Shown here piece by piece: positions 1-8,676 of a DNA stretch of 64,000 nt (within the stretch, counting starts at the first letter, position 1; each line of letters starts with the position of its first letter). Source of the DNA: Burkholderiales bacterium (GTDB lineage Bacteria; Pseudomonadota; Gammaproteobacteria; Burkholderiales; Burkholderiaceae_C); NCBI GenBank assembly GCA_947448955.1, contig CANFPU010000004.1, positions 1 through 64,000 on the forward strand, in the 5' to 3' direction. The position numbers were made by a program, and so were the translations under genes. Under the pieces are notes generated by a model. That model made no database searches, had not been told where the DNA came from, and saw only the letters and a program-made list of their open reading frames with translations.

Positions 1-1
1 C

Positions 2-316
2 GGCAGCTTCCGCCAGTCCAACGCCCACAGCGTGTTCGCCAGCCACAGCCTGGCGCTGGCGCCGGGCACCGACTTGGCGGCACTGGGCGCTGCGCTGGCC
101 GCACCGGACAGCGGCGTGCTGCGGGCCAAGGCCTTGTTGGCCGACCCGCAACGATGCGATGGCGCGGGCTGGTTGCTGCAGGTGGCCGGCGCGCGCTGGC
201 AGGTCACCCCCGCGGTGGTGCAAGGGCCGGGACGGCTGGTGCTGATCGGGTTGAAGGGGATGAAGAGCCCACCAGCATTGGCCGGCGTCGAAGCCACCAC
301 CCCAGCAGACGCCTGA
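2..316 (+). CDS. CobW/COG0523-family GTPase, C-terminal fragment (5' cut by window edge)
   Basis: The frame is open from the left edge to a TGA at 314-316 and gives about 104 residues. The stretch reading VLRAKALLADPQR...GWLLQVAGARWQVTP resembles the CobW C-terminal domain, which follows the metal-chaperone GTPase domain in COG0523 proteins (zinc or cobalt handling). The P-loop and the CxCC metal site would lie upstream, outside the window, so they cannot be checked. Apparent starts inside (GTG at 32) are internal codons, because the domain homology continues before them. The gene converges on the next one with a 50-bp gap. The family call rests only on this short domain. Confidence 0.6.
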   Translation, partial: GSFRQSNAHSVFASHSLALAPGTDLAALGAALAAPDSGVLRAKALLADPQRCDGAGWLLQVAGARWQVTPAVVQGPGRLVLIGLKGMKSPPALAGVEATTPADA

Positions 317-366
317 GCGGCGCGCCGCTGTCAGGGTGGCTGATCGGCTGGCGCCCTGCTGGACAC

Positions 367-2160
367 TCAGCGAAACGCCAGCCCGTCGAAACGCCCCGAC
401 CTGCGCCATTCGGCCAGGTACTTGAAGTAAGCCGTCGCGCCTGCCGGATAACCGACATTGAGCCGCGCGGCCGGTCCCGGATCCTGGCCCTCGTTGTTGT
501 AATAACCCGGTGTGCAATCGGGTGAACTGGTCATCCGGCCCGGACTGCTCCGCAACAGCTCGACCCACGCGTTCTCGGCTGCTTCGGTGACTTCGACCGC
601 CGCGAAGCCTTTGTCGCGGGCGTGAGCGACCACCGTGGCGATCGTGGTCGCCGCCTCGGTCAGGTTGTGCGGCACATTCGAGATCAGGTTAGCCCCCTGG
701 GTTGGCTGAACGAAGAAAGCATTCGGAAAGCCGTGGACATGGATACCGTGCTGGCTGCGCATGCCCTGCGCCCAATGCTCGGACAGACGCCGACCGCCTT
801 GGCCGATCAAGTCGAAGCCGGCGCGGCGCTGCAGCGGCGTGCCGACCTCGAAGCCCGAGGCGTAGATGATGCAGTCGACCGGGAATGTGCGGCCAGCGAC
901 GACGACACCGGTGGCGGTGATGCGCTCGACGCCCCGGCCCTCGGTATCGACGAGATGCACTGCGGGGTGGTTGAAGGCCTGCAGGTAAGCGTCGTGAAAA
1001 CAGGGCCGCTTGCACAACTGCCGGTACCAGGCCTTGAGCTTGTCGGCGGTGTCGCGGTCCTGCACGATCGCGTCGGTCCTGGCGCGGATCTCGGTCATCT
1101 TCTCGAAGTCCGCCTCCTCGTAGGCGGCCAGCATGTTTGGCACGCTGCGCTCGGCAGGCGCCAGCTTGCTGATCTGGGCCCGGATCCGACCGGCCAGATC
1201 GGTCCAGCCGTCCTGGACCAGATCGACCTCGGCATTGCCGCCGGCCTGGTTGGCGGTGAAGTTCTCGAGCCAGCGCTGCTGCCAACCCGGTGTGGCGATG
1301 CCGGCGAACCACTCGGGGTCGATCGGCGCGTTGTGGCGGGCATCGACCGACGAAGGCGTTCGCTGGAACACATACAGTGCCTCGCAGGCACGCGCCAGAT
1401 GTGGCACGCACTGCACCGAGGTCGCGCCGGTACCGATGATCGCGACGCGTTTTCCCGCCAGCTTGTCCAGCGGCGCGCCCGAGGGGTCGCCGCCGGTGTA
1501 GCCATAGTCCCAACGGCTGGTGTGGAAAGCGTGGCCCAGGAAGGACTCGATCCCGGGGATGCCCGGCAGCTTCGGGACATGCAGCGGGCCGGTGCCCAGG
1601 CCGATGTGTTGCGCCGTGAAAGCGTCGCCTCGGTGGGTCTCGATCAGCCAACGCGACCTCGTCTCGTCCCAGCTCAGCGCGCGCACCTGGGTGTGCAGCA
1701 GCGCGTTGTCGTAGAGCCCGTAATGCCTGCCGATGCGCTGGCAATGTGCCAGGATCTCGGGCGCATGGGCATACTTCTCGGTCGGCATGTGACCGGTTTC
1801 TTCGAGCAGCGGCATGTAGACCATCGATGCGGTATCGCACTGCGCGCCGGGGTAGCGGTTCCAGTACCAGGTGCCGCCGAAATCGCCGCCTTTGTCGATG
1901 ATGCGAACGTCAGTGATGCCCGCTTCGACCAATCGCGCCGCCGTCGCCAGGCCCGCGAAGCCGCCACCAATGAATGCGAAGCTGACGTGGTCGGTCTTGG
2001 CCTCGCGCGGCGTCACGGGCAGGTAAGGGTCGTCCAGGTAGTGGGCGAACCCTTCCTTGAGCTCCAGGTATTGCTGGTTGCCGTCCGGGCGAAGTCGCTT
2101 GTTGCGCTCCTCGAGGTACTTGCGTCGCAAGCCCTCTTTGTCGAGGTCTGGTCGATTCAA
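367..2160 (-). CDS. Baeyer-Villiger-type flavin monooxygenase
   Basis: 597 residues from a TTG start. It has two Rossmann motifs, an FAD site (GGGFAG, residues 65-70) and an NADPH site (GTGATS, 243-248). Between them lies the type I Baeyer-Villiger fingerprint FxGxxxHxxxW, seen as F207, G209, H213 and W217. Such enzymes insert oxygen next to a ketone to give an ester or lactone, using FAD and NADPH. The open frame runs back into the upstream reductase gene, but homology-like sequence begins at about 2160, where TTG follows a GGGAG ribosome-binding site by about 8 bases. No ATG gives a sensible start. The 74-bp gap to the upstream reductase gene suggests co-transcription. Substrate unknown. 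Confidence 0.85.
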   Translation of the reverse strand: MNRPDLDKEGLRRKYLEERNKRLRPDGNQQYLELKEGFAHYLDDPYLPVTPREAKTDHVSFAFIGGGFAGLATAARLVEAGITDVRIIDKGGDFGGTWYWNRYPGAQCDTASMVYMPLLEETGHMPTEKYAHAPEILAHCQRIGRHYGLYDNALLHTQVRALSWDETRSRWLIETHRGDAFTAQHIGLGTGPLHVPKLPGIPGIESFLGHAFHTSRWDYGYTGGDPSGAPLDKLAGKRVAIIGTGATSVQCVPHLARACEALYVFQRTPSSVDARHNAPIDPEWFAGIATPGWQQRWLENFTANQAGGNAEVDLVQDGWTDLAGRIRAQISKLAPAERSVPNMLAAYEEADFEKMTEIRARTDAIVQDRDTADKLKAWYRQLCKRPCFHDAYLQAFNHPAVHLVDTEGRGVERITATGVVVAGRTFPVDCIIYASGFEVGTPLQRRAGFDLIGQGGRRLSEHWAQGMRSQHGIHVHGFPNAFFVQPTQGANLISNVPHNLTEAATTIATVVAHARDKGFAAVEVTEAAENAWVELLRSSPGRMTSSPDCTPGYYNNEGQDPGPAARLNVGYPAGATAYFKYLAEWRRSGRFDGLAFR

Positions 2161-2234
2161 AGCCCGGCTCCCTGGGTTGAAGGCTTCGCCTGCGGGCGCT
2201 GGATGGCGCCCGCAGGGCTGGACGTGGCGAAGCG

Positions 2235-3233
2235 TCAGTCCGCCAGGTGGACGATCATCTTGCCGGTGTTGGCGCCGCTGAACAGTCCGATGAAAGCCTC
2301 GGGCGCTTGCGCCAGGCCTTCGTAGCGGGTCTCGCGGTACTTCACCTGGCCCGAGGTCACCCAAGCGCTCATGTCGCGCATGAAATCGGCGCGCAGGTCC
2401 TCGTGCCGACTCACAATGAAGCCACGCAGCGTCAGGCTCTGGCCAATCGCGAGCATCAGGTTGTTCGGCCCGGGGACCGGCGCGGTGGCGTTGTAATTGG
2501 CAATCGCGCCACACAGCGCCAAGCGACCGTTGACCCGCATCGCACCGATCGCCGCCTGCAGGTGGTCACCGCCAACGTTGTCGAAATAGACGTCCAAGCC
2601 CTCGGGCGCGGCACGGCGCAACTGCCCTGGCAGGTCGCCGGCGTGGTAGTCGAAGACATGGTCGAAACCGATCGATTGGCAATAATCGATCTTGTCGGCC
2701 GACCCGACCGAACCCACGACGGTGCAGCCGCGTAGCTTGGCGATCTGGCCCACCAGGCTACCGACGGCGCCGGCAGCACCCGAGACGAACACCGTCTCGC
2801 CAGCCTTGAGCGCAGCAATGTGCAGCAGGCCGACGTAGGCCGTCATGCCGGGCATGCCGAGCACGCCGAGGTAGGCAGAGGGTGGCGCCACCGGGTCGGC
2901 GATGCGCGAGATCCCGACGCCATCGCTGAGGTACGCCTCGCGCCAACCCAGATTGCTCGAGACCAGGTCGCCGGCCGTGAAACCTGGATGTCGACTCTCG
3001 AGCACCCGGCCGACCGCACCGCCTTGCATCACTTCGCCGATCTGCCAGGGCGCCGAGTACGACTTCACGTCGCGCATGCGACCACGCATGTAAGGGTCGA
3101 CGCTCATCGCCAGGTTCTGCACCAACAACTGGCCTTGGTTGGGTTTTGCCAGCGTGACGTCGACGAGTTCGAAGTCGGCGGCACTCGGGGTGCCGGTCGG
3201 GCGGTTCTTCAGGCGTAGTTCACGGGAATTCAT
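2235..3233 (-). CDS. NADP-dependent oxidoreductase, CurA/2-alkenal-reductase type (MDR superfamily)
   Basis: 332 residues, zinc-free medium-chain dehydrogenase/reductase. The N-terminus (NRPTGTPSAADFELVD, then SVDPYMRGRM) is typical of the curcumin/alkenal reductase (CurA, leukotriene B4 dehydrogenase-like) branch. The dinucleotide-binding motif appears as VSGAAGAVGSLVGQIAK. The family reduces alpha,beta-unsaturated carbonyls with NADPH in the cytoplasm. The ATG at 3233 was chosen because residues upstream in the open frame are low-complexity and unlike the family. It sits upstream of the monooxygenase gene and may act on related carbonyl substrates, which is inference from proximity only. 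Confidence 0.85.
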   Translation of the reverse strand: MNSRELRLKNRPTGTPSAADFELVDVTLAKPNQGQLLVQNLAMSVDPYMRGRMRDVKSYSAPWQIGEVMQGGAVGRVLESRHPGFTAGDLVSSNLGWREAYLSDGVGISRIADPVAPPSAYLGVLGMPGMTAYVGLLHIAALKAGETVFVSGAAGAVGSLVGQIAKLRGCTVVGSVGSADKIDYCQSIGFDHVFDYHAGDLPGQLRRAAPEGLDVYFDNVGGDHLQAAIGAMRVNGRLALCGAIANYNATAPVPGPNNLMLAIGQSLTLRGFIVSRHEDLRADFMRDMSAWVTSGQVKYRETRYEGLAQAPEAFIGLFSGANTGKMIVHLAD

Positions 3234-3431
3234 GGCGGAGAGACTTTCGTTCAAGGAAGGACAGGGGAAAGAATGACATGGCCGCCCGGCTAAGCAGGCG
3301 CTGGCGGGCTGGTCGAGCAGCCCTCGCCAAGCCACCATGCCACCGCGACGATGCCAGACGGAACGCCACGCGACGCCCTGCCAGCCTAGGGCTCGCGGCA
3401 GCGCCACACTGTCAACCAGCGGACAGCTGGA

Positions 3432-3866
3432 TCACGTCGCTGGGGGCCAGCAGCGGGCGAGTACCTCGGCTGGCCAGGGCAGCGATCGCTTGTTCCGGCG
3501 GTCGAACCAGACATGGACCGATCGGCCGCGACCGGCCAGGCGCGGCGGGTCCGCGCCACCGACGCCGAGGTCTTCGACGGTGATCGAATGCTCCATGCTG
3601 GAGCGTCCGACGCGGCTGACCTCGATCCGGCACACCACCGTGGCCGGTGGCTTGACTTCGCCGAGGAAGTCGTAGGCCAGGTGCGCCATCATCGCGCCCT
3701 GTACGAGCTTGCCGTCGCGTATGCCCATCGCCACGTACCAGCCGTGGAAGGTCTGGTTGATGAACGCGAAATAGCGCGCGTTGTTGACATGGTCACTGAA
3801 GCGGTCGTCCGGCAGGTCGTGATCACCGGTCAGGATGCGCAGCGAATGGCTCAGCAGGGGCGGCAT
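3432..3866 (-). CDS. Acyl-CoA thioesterase-like hot-dog protein (4HBT family)
   Basis: 144 residues from ATG 3866. The segment DDRFSDHVNNARYFAFINQTF is the characteristic 4-hydroxybenzoyl-CoA thioesterase-type signature (D..HVNNARYF). The later part, CRIEVSRVGRSSMEHSITV, fits the beta-sheet of a hot-dog fold. It likely hydrolyses a small acyl-CoA. The open frame extends to 4268, but that part overlaps serA on the same strand in another phase and looks like shadow sequence. No strong ribosome-binding site precedes 3866, so the start is less certain than the fold. It lies 77 bp downstream of serA. Confidence 0.7.
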   Translation of the reverse strand: MPPLLSHSLRILTGDHDLPDDRFSDHVNNARYFAFINQTFHGWYVAMGIRDGKLVQGAMMAHLAYDFLGEVKPPATVVCRIEVSRVGRSSMEHSITVEDLGVGGADPPRLAGRGRSVHVWFDRRNKRSLPWPAEVLARCWPPAT

Positions 3867-3943
3867 GGGCAGGAAAGGTTGGCCGCGCAGAGCAGCGGTA
3901 ACGTGGCGTTGGCGGCCGGCGAAACCGCCGCCGGCCTGCCAAC

Positions 3944-5125
3944 TCAGGCTGCCGGCAGGTAGCGAACCGCCAGCACGCCGCCGATCGCGGCAATGCCGGC
4001 CTGCACCTGGGGCGTGACAGGGCTGTCCACATCGACCAAGGTGTAGGCCATGCCGCCGCGCGACTTGTTGACCATGTTGTGGATGTTCAGACCGGCCTGG
4101 GCCATCGCGGTCGAGATCTGACCCAGCATGTTGGGCACGTTGGCGTTGGCGATCGCGACCCGAAACGCCGATTCGCGCGGCATGCTGACCTGCGGGAAAT
4201 TCACCGCGTTCACGACATTGCCGTTCTCCAGGTAGTCGCGCAGTTGGTCGACCACCATCACCGCGCAATTTTCCTCGGCTTCGCGGGTCGACGCGCCCAA
4301 GTGCGGCAGCGCCACCACGCCGGGCTTGCCATGTAGCGCAGCGCTCGGGAAGTCACAGACATATTGGCCGAGGTGTCGGGCCTCGATCGAGTCGAGCACC
4401 GCGCTGTCGCTGACCACGCCTTCGCGGCTGAAGTTCAGCAACACCGCACCCGCACGCATCAGACCGATATTGGCATCATTGACCAAGTGCCGGGTGGCAT
4501 CGACCAGCGGCACATGCAAGGTCACAAACTGCGAATTCTTCAGCACATCGTTGACACTCGCGGCGCGGCGCACCTGCGACGGCAGGCTCCAAGCCGCATC
4601 GACCGTGATCTCGGGATCAAAGCCCAGCACGTTCATGCCGAGCTTGATGGCGGCCTCGGCCACCAGGCAGCCGATCTTGCCCAAGCCGATCACGCCCAGG
4701 GTCTGGCCCGACAGCTCGTAGCCCGCGAAAGCCTTTTTGCCATCCTCGACCACCTTGTCCAGGTCGGGTGCGGCCGTGTCCAGCGCGGCGACAAAGCGCA
4801 GCGCCGGTGAGATCTGGCGTGCGGCCATCAGCATGCCCAGCAACACCAGCTCCTTGACCGCGTTGGCATTGGCGCCAGGCGCGTTGAACACGGGCACGCC
4901 GCGCTGGCTCATCGCCTCGACCGGGATGTTGTTGGTGCCGGCGCCGGCACGGCCGATCGCCAACACGCTGGCCGGGATCGCCACGCTGTGCAGATCGGCT
5001 GAGCGCAGCAGGATCGCTGCCGGGTCGGTGAGATCCTTGCCGACACGGAAGTTCTCGGCGGGCAGCCTGGACAGGCCACTGGCCGAGATTTGATTGAGCA
5101 CCAGGACGCCGATGCGGTCAGCCAT
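3944..5125 (-). CDS. serA: D-3-phosphoglycerate dehydrogenase
   Basis: 393 residues, the short type: substrate and nucleotide-binding domains followed by one C-terminal ACT domain (about 320-393). It oxidises 3-phosphoglycerate to 3-phosphohydroxypyruvate with NAD, the first step of serine synthesis. The NAD motif is GLGKIG near 148-152, and catalytic Arg (R234) and His (H275, in LPHLGAS) are visible. The position usually held by the catalytic Glu reads DFPSA (A262) instead of a PxE motif. The start codon overlaps the end of serC by 8 bp, so the two enzymes are translationally coupled. ACT domains commonly sense L-serine. Confidence 0.93.
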   Translation of the reverse strand: MADRIGVLVLNQISASGLSRLPAENFRVGKDLTDPAAILLRSADLHSVAIPASVLAIGRAGAGTNNIPVEAMSQRGVPVFNAPGANANAVKELVLLGMLMAARQISPALRFVAALDTAAPDLDKVVEDGKKAFAGYELSGQTLGVIGLGKIGCLVAEAAIKLGMNVLGFDPEITVDAAWSLPSQVRRAASVNDVLKNSQFVTLHVPLVDATRHLVNDANIGLMRAGAVLLNFSREGVVSDSAVLDSIEARHLGQYVCDFPSAALHGKPGVVALPHLGASTREAEENCAVMVVDQLRDYLENGNVVNAVNFPQVSMPRESAFRVAIANANVPNMLGQISTAMAQAGLNIHNMVNKSRGGMAYTLVDVDSPVTPQVQAGIAAIGGVLAVRYLPAA

Positions 5126-6200
5126 GCTGCGCCTCGAATTCCTGCATGTAAGCCACCAGCGCCTGAACGCCTTCGACCGGCATCGCGTTGTAGATCGAGG
5201 CCCGCATCCCGCCCACCGAGCGGTGGCCTTTGAGCTGGACCATGCCGCGCGCGACAGCGCCCTTCAAGAATGCGTCGTCAAGACTCTCGTCACGCAGCTT
5301 GAAAGGCACGTTCATCAGCGAGCGATCGGCGCGCGCCACTGGGTTGCTGAAGAAAGCGCTGGCGTCGAGGTAGTCATACAGCAGCGCGGCCTTGGCGCGG
5401 TTGTGCGCCTCCATCGCCACCAGGCCGCCGCGCGACTTGATCCAGTTGAACACCAGCCCGGCGATGTAGACCGCATAGGTCGGCGGGGTGTTGAGCATCG
5501 AGTCGTTGTCGGCTTGCTGCTTGTAATCGAAAGCCGACGGCGTGCAGGCCAGCGCCTGACCGATCAGATCGTCACGAACAATCACAATCGTCAGACCGGC
5601 CGGGCCGATGTTCTTCTGCGCGCCGCCGTAGATCAGCCCGTACTTGGCGACATCGACCGGCCGCGACAGGATGCTGCTCGACATGTCGGCCACCAGCGGC
5701 ACGCTGCCGACATCGGGCATGAAGTGGTACTCGACGCCGCCGATGGTCTCGTTCGAGCAGATGTGCACATAGGCTGCATCGGGGTCGAGCTGCCAGTCGG
5801 CACGCGCCGGCACGCAGCTGAAGTTGCTGGCCTCGGCGCTGGCCGCGACATTGACCTTGCAGTATTTCTTGGCTTCCTTGATCGACTTCTTCGACCATTC
5901 GCCGGTGTTGATGTAGTCGGCGCCTGCCTTGCCGCGCAGCAGGTTCATCGGCACGATCGCGTTCTCCGCCATCGCCCCGCCCTGCATGAACAGCACCTTG
6001 TAGTTCGCGGGGATCGCCATCAGCTCCCGCAGCAGCGATTCGGCCTCGGCGTGGATCGCGATGAACTCCTTGCCGCGGTGGCTCATCTCCATCACCGACA
6101 TACCACTGCCGTGCCAGTCGAGCATCTCGTCAGCGGCCTGGCGCAGCACGGATTCGGGCAGCGCGGCCGGGCCAGCGCTGAAGTTGAAGACTCGGGTCAT
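5118..6200 (-). CDS. serC: Phosphoserine aminotransferase
   Basis: 360 residues, PLP fold type I, class V. It begins [19 protein letters not shown], the hallmark SerC N-terminus, and the PLP-binding lysine is K196 in GGAQKNIGP. It converts 3-phosphohydroxypyruvate and glutamate to phosphoserine, so with serA it forms consecutive steps of serine biosynthesis. It can also act in pyridoxal phosphate synthesis on 4-phosphohydroxythreonine. The ATG at 6200 is fixed by the family N-terminus. The open frame upstream to 6377 is not homologous. Its stop lies within the first codons of serA. Confidence 0.95.
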   Translation of the reverse strand: MTRVFNFSAGPAALPESVLRQAADEMLDWHGSGMSVMEMSHRGKEFIAIHAEAESLLRELMAIPANYKVLFMQGGAMAENAIVPMNLLRGKAGADYINTGEWSKKSIKEAKKYCKVNVAASAEASNFSCVPARADWQLDPDAAYVHICSNETIGGVEYHFMPDVGSVPLVADMSSSILSRPVDVAKYGLIYGGAQKNIGPAGLTIVIVRDDLIGQALACTPSAFDYKQQADNDSMLNTPPTYAVYIAGLVFNWIKSRGGLVAMEAHNRAKAALLYDYLDASAFFSNPVARADRSLMNVPFKLRDESLDDAFLKGAVARGMVQLKGHRSVGGMRASIYNAMPVEGVQALVAYMQEFEAQHG

Positions 6201-6288
6201 CGAACAGAACTCCACTAAGTTGTTGCCATCGGGCGCAGGCTCGCGCCGGATCAACCTGACAGCATACAACGCGGCGCGGGCCAGGCGG

Positions 6289-7314
6289 TCATGGCGGTTT
6301 GACGGACGGCGCGACGGACGGGGCGACAGGCAGCGTGGTCGGCGGCAGCGCCAGGCCGCGGCGGGCCATTTCGGCACGGACCCGGTCGGGCCGGTCGCTG
6401 ATCAATCCGTCGACGCCCAGATCCATCAGCCTGGCGATCTGCGCCGGGTCGTTGACGGTCCAAGCCAGCACCTGCAGACCCAGCGCATGGGCTTGCTGCA
6501 CCGCTGCGGCATCGAGATCGCCGAAATAAGCCGCCCAGGTACGACCGCCCGCCGCCTGCACCAGCTTGGGCACCGAGCCGTGGTCGCGGTAGCGCCAGCC
6601 TGCGGTCCAGGGTGAATCGGTGGCCGAGCCGGCGCCGATGTTGTCGAGCCAGGGTTGCTGCGCGCTGAGGTACACGGTCGCGATGTCGGGCGCTTCGCGC
6701 TGCACCAGTTGCAGCGTTCGCCAGTCGAAGGACTGGATGGTGCTGCGCGAGGCCATGCCGGCCTCGCGGATCGCGGCGATCAGCGCCCGTGCGAAAGGCT
6801 CGGGCGCCAGCGTGTCAGCGGGCGCGAGCGGCGAAACCTTGGTCTCGATGTCGAAGCGAACGATCTCGTTGCCCGATCGACGCACCATCGCGAACAGCTC
6901 GGCCAACGTGGCCAGGCGAGTGCCGTCGACCGCCACCTGGTCTGGGAACTGCGCCGCGTAGCGCGAACCGGGCTTGATCCGGCCCAGCTCGAAGCGGCGC
7001 AGCTCGGCCAAGCTGTGGTGGTGGATCAGCGGGCCAGGCGCTCGCAAAAATTGCCCATCCGGGCCCCGGGTGATCTCGGGGTTGAGTGCCGGGTCGTGCG
7101 AAATCACCAGCACGCCGTCGCGGGTGATCGCCACATCGAGCTCGAGCGTCGTCACGCCGATCGCCAACGCGCGCTCAAAGGCCGGCAAGGTGTTCTCGGG
7201 CGCCAGGCCGCGCGCACCGCGATGACCTTGCAGATCGAACGCTGCAGCGCTTTGCAACAGCAGCCAAGCACCCAGCGCGATGGCCAGCCCTGGTTTCATG
7301 CGGCCACTTTTCAT
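6289..7314 (-). CDS. Glycerophosphodiester phosphodiesterase, exported (GlpQ-like)
   Basis: 341 residues from ATG 7314. A signal peptide (hydrophobic segment [17 protein letters not shown]) precedes [17 protein letters not shown], the GDPD catalytic entrance (H31, E40). [17 protein letters not shown] and DIETK supply the remaining acidic and His residues, and TVNDPAQ...DGLISDRPD closes the TIM barrel. It hydrolyses periplasmic glycerophosphodiesters to glycerol-3-phosphate and an alcohol. Three in-frame ATGs lie 15 bp apart (7329, 7314, 7299). I chose the middle one because it has the best ribosome-binding site (AAAGGTGA). It ends 88 bp upstream of serC but is probably functionally unrelated. 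Confidence 0.88.
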   Translation of the reverse strand: MKSGRMKPGLAIALGAWLLLQSAAAFDLQGHRGARGLAPENTLPAFERALAIGVTTLELDVAITRDGVLVISHDPALNPEITRGPDGQFLRAPGPLIHHHSLAELRRFELGRIKPGSRYAAQFPDQVAVDGTRLATLAELFAMVRRSGNEIVRFDIETKVSPLAPADTLAPEPFARALIAAIREAGMASRSTIQSFDWRTLQLVQREAPDIATVYLSAQQPWLDNIGAGSATDSPWTAGWRYRDHGSVPKLVQAAGGRTWAAYFGDLDAAAVQQAHALGLQVLAWTVNDPAQIARLMDLGVDGLISDRPDRVRAEMARRGLALPPTTLPVAPSVAPSVKPP

Positions 7315-7538
7315 GCGATCACCTTTCATACGATTTCCTGCGATCCAGGATACGTCTGCCAACGCCGATTCTGACCGCTCTGAACGCTGCGCCTGCGCAA
7401 CGGCTTGGCCACCGTCGGCCGGCAGCATGGACTCCCTTGCGCCGCAACCGCTGCCGAATAGCCCGGTCACCGCGCAGCAGCCTGATCGGGTTGGCATTGC
7501 CTCAGATCAAGCAACGTCGACCGGGCTACCGCCAATTC

Positions 7539-7569
7539 TTTACATACGCCATAGGGTATGTAGTAGCAT
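7539..7569 (+). promoter_or_regulatory. Candidate promoter with CsoR/CstR-type operator in front of the RND operon
   Basis: An inverted repeat ACATAC-8 nt-GTATGT occupies 7542-7561. It contains ATAC...GGGTAT, similar in shape to the ATACCC...GGGTAT operators of CsoR/CstR-family repressors, and it begins 34 bp before the adaptor ATG. A possible -35 (TTTACA, 7539-7544) overlaps the left arm, and a weak -10 (TAGCAT, 7564-7569) lies just beyond the right arm. The operon encodes a repressor of this family as its last gene, so autoregulation is a reasonable inference. The inverted repeat is seen directly; regulator binding is not. Confidence 0.5.
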
Positions 7570-7575
7570 ACGGTC

Positions 7576-8676
7576 ATGGGTATCTACAGACACCGTAATT
7601 TGCAGCTTGCAGCGGCAGGCTTTGGTGCTTCGTTGCTGTCGGCCATCGGCTTGCTCGTCGCCAGCGGCTCGCTGCAGGCCGCGCCGGTGGCCACCGCGCT
7701 GGCCCGCGCCGGTGCCGTCGAGGGCTGGCAGTCGATCGACGGCACGCTGCAACCCGTTCGCCAGGCCACGCTGGCCGCGCAAGTGGGCGGCAACGTGATG
7801 CTGCTCGCGGTCAAGCCCGGCGACCGGGTGCGCAGCGGCCAGTTGGTGGCGCGGGTTGATGAGCGAGAAACCCAGGCTGCCGTCCAGCGCAGCGAAGCCG
7901 GGGTGGCACAGGCCGAGGCCGAGATGCGCCAGGCGCGACTGAGCGCCGAACGCAGCCGCGATCTGCGCGCCCAAGGCTTTCTGAGCCAGGCCGCGCTCGA
8001 CCAGGCCGAGACCCAGTTCAAAGCCGCCCAGGCTGGCCTGCAACAGGCCCAAGCCGGACGCAACCAAGCCACGCTGGTTCGAGGCTTCACCAGCATCACC
8101 GCACCATTTGACGGCGTCGTGCTCGACACCCACTTGCAGGCTGGCGACCTGGCCGCGCCGGGCCGCGCGATCGCCACGCTCTACGCCCCCGGTGCGCTGC
8201 GCGCCGTGGTGCAGCTGCCTTCATCCAGGGTCGCAGCCGCGCGCAGGACCCGCGAGGTGCTGGTCGAGCTGGCCGACGGCAGTCGGATGGCCCCAAGCCA
8301 CCGCAGCCTGCTGCCGACCGCCGACGCGGTCTCGCAGACCGTCGAGTGGCGGCTCGAATTGCCCGCAGCGGCCGCCGACGCTGGGTTGCCGGGCCAGGCC
8401 TTGCGGGTGTTGTTCCAGGGTCGAACCGGCGCGCAGTCCAGCACGGCGCCGCTGGTACTGCCAACGTCAGCGGTGCTGCGGCGCGGCGAGTTGACTGCCG
8501 TCTATGTGGTGCAAGACCAGCGCTTCGTGCTGCGAGCGGTTCGCACCGGTGCTGACCGCGGCGCGGCCGGCATCGAGGTGCTGGCGGGCCTGCAAGCCGG
8601 AGAACGCCATGCGTTGAACGCGGTGCAGGCAGGCTTGGCAGGTGCAGTGCCGGCAGCCCCGACGGCGACGCCATGA
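7576..8676 (+). CDS. RND efflux periplasmic adaptor (HlyD/MFP family)
   Basis: 366 residues. An N-terminal hydrophobic signal segment (about 8-36) is followed by a lipoyl half-motif (GNVMLLAVKPGDRVRSGQLVARVD), an alpha-helical hairpin rich in Ala, Glu and Gln (about 95-165), the second lipoyl half (SITAPFDGVVLDTHLQAGD) and a beta-barrel region. Such proteins bridge an inner-membrane RND pump and an outer-membrane channel. The stop overlaps the permease start by 4 bp (ATGA). No outer-membrane factor gene is present nearby, so the pump must use one encoded elsewhere. Probably the first gene of a four-gene operon. Confidence 0.9.
   Translation: MGIYRHRNLQLAAAGFGASLLSAIGLLVASGSLQAAPVATALARAGAVEGWQSIDGTLQPVRQATLAAQVGGNVMLLAVKPGDRVRSGQLVARVDERETQAAVQRSEAGVAQAEAEMRQARLSAERSRDLRAQGFLSQAALDQAETQFKAAQAGLQQAQAGRNQATLVRGFTSITAPFDGVVLDTHLQAGDLAAPGRAIATLYAPGALRAVVQLPSSRVAAARRTREVLVELADGSRMAPSHRSLLPTADAVSQTVEWRLELPAAAADAGLPGQALRVLFQGRTGAQSSTAPLVLPTSAVLRRGELTAVYVVQDQRFVLRAVRTGADRGAAGIEVLAGLQAGERHALNAVQAGLAGAVPAAPTATP

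Noticed and set aside
317-328. Perfect palindrome GCGGCGCGCCGC after the CobW-like gene
   Set aside because: It has no loop space and no T-tract, so it is a poor terminator; short GC palindromes are expected by chance at this base composition.
622-2325. Plus-strand open frame (567 codons) opposite the monooxygenase gene
   Set aside because: The minus strand carries clear FAD, NADPH and Baeyer-Villiger motifs; this frame has none.
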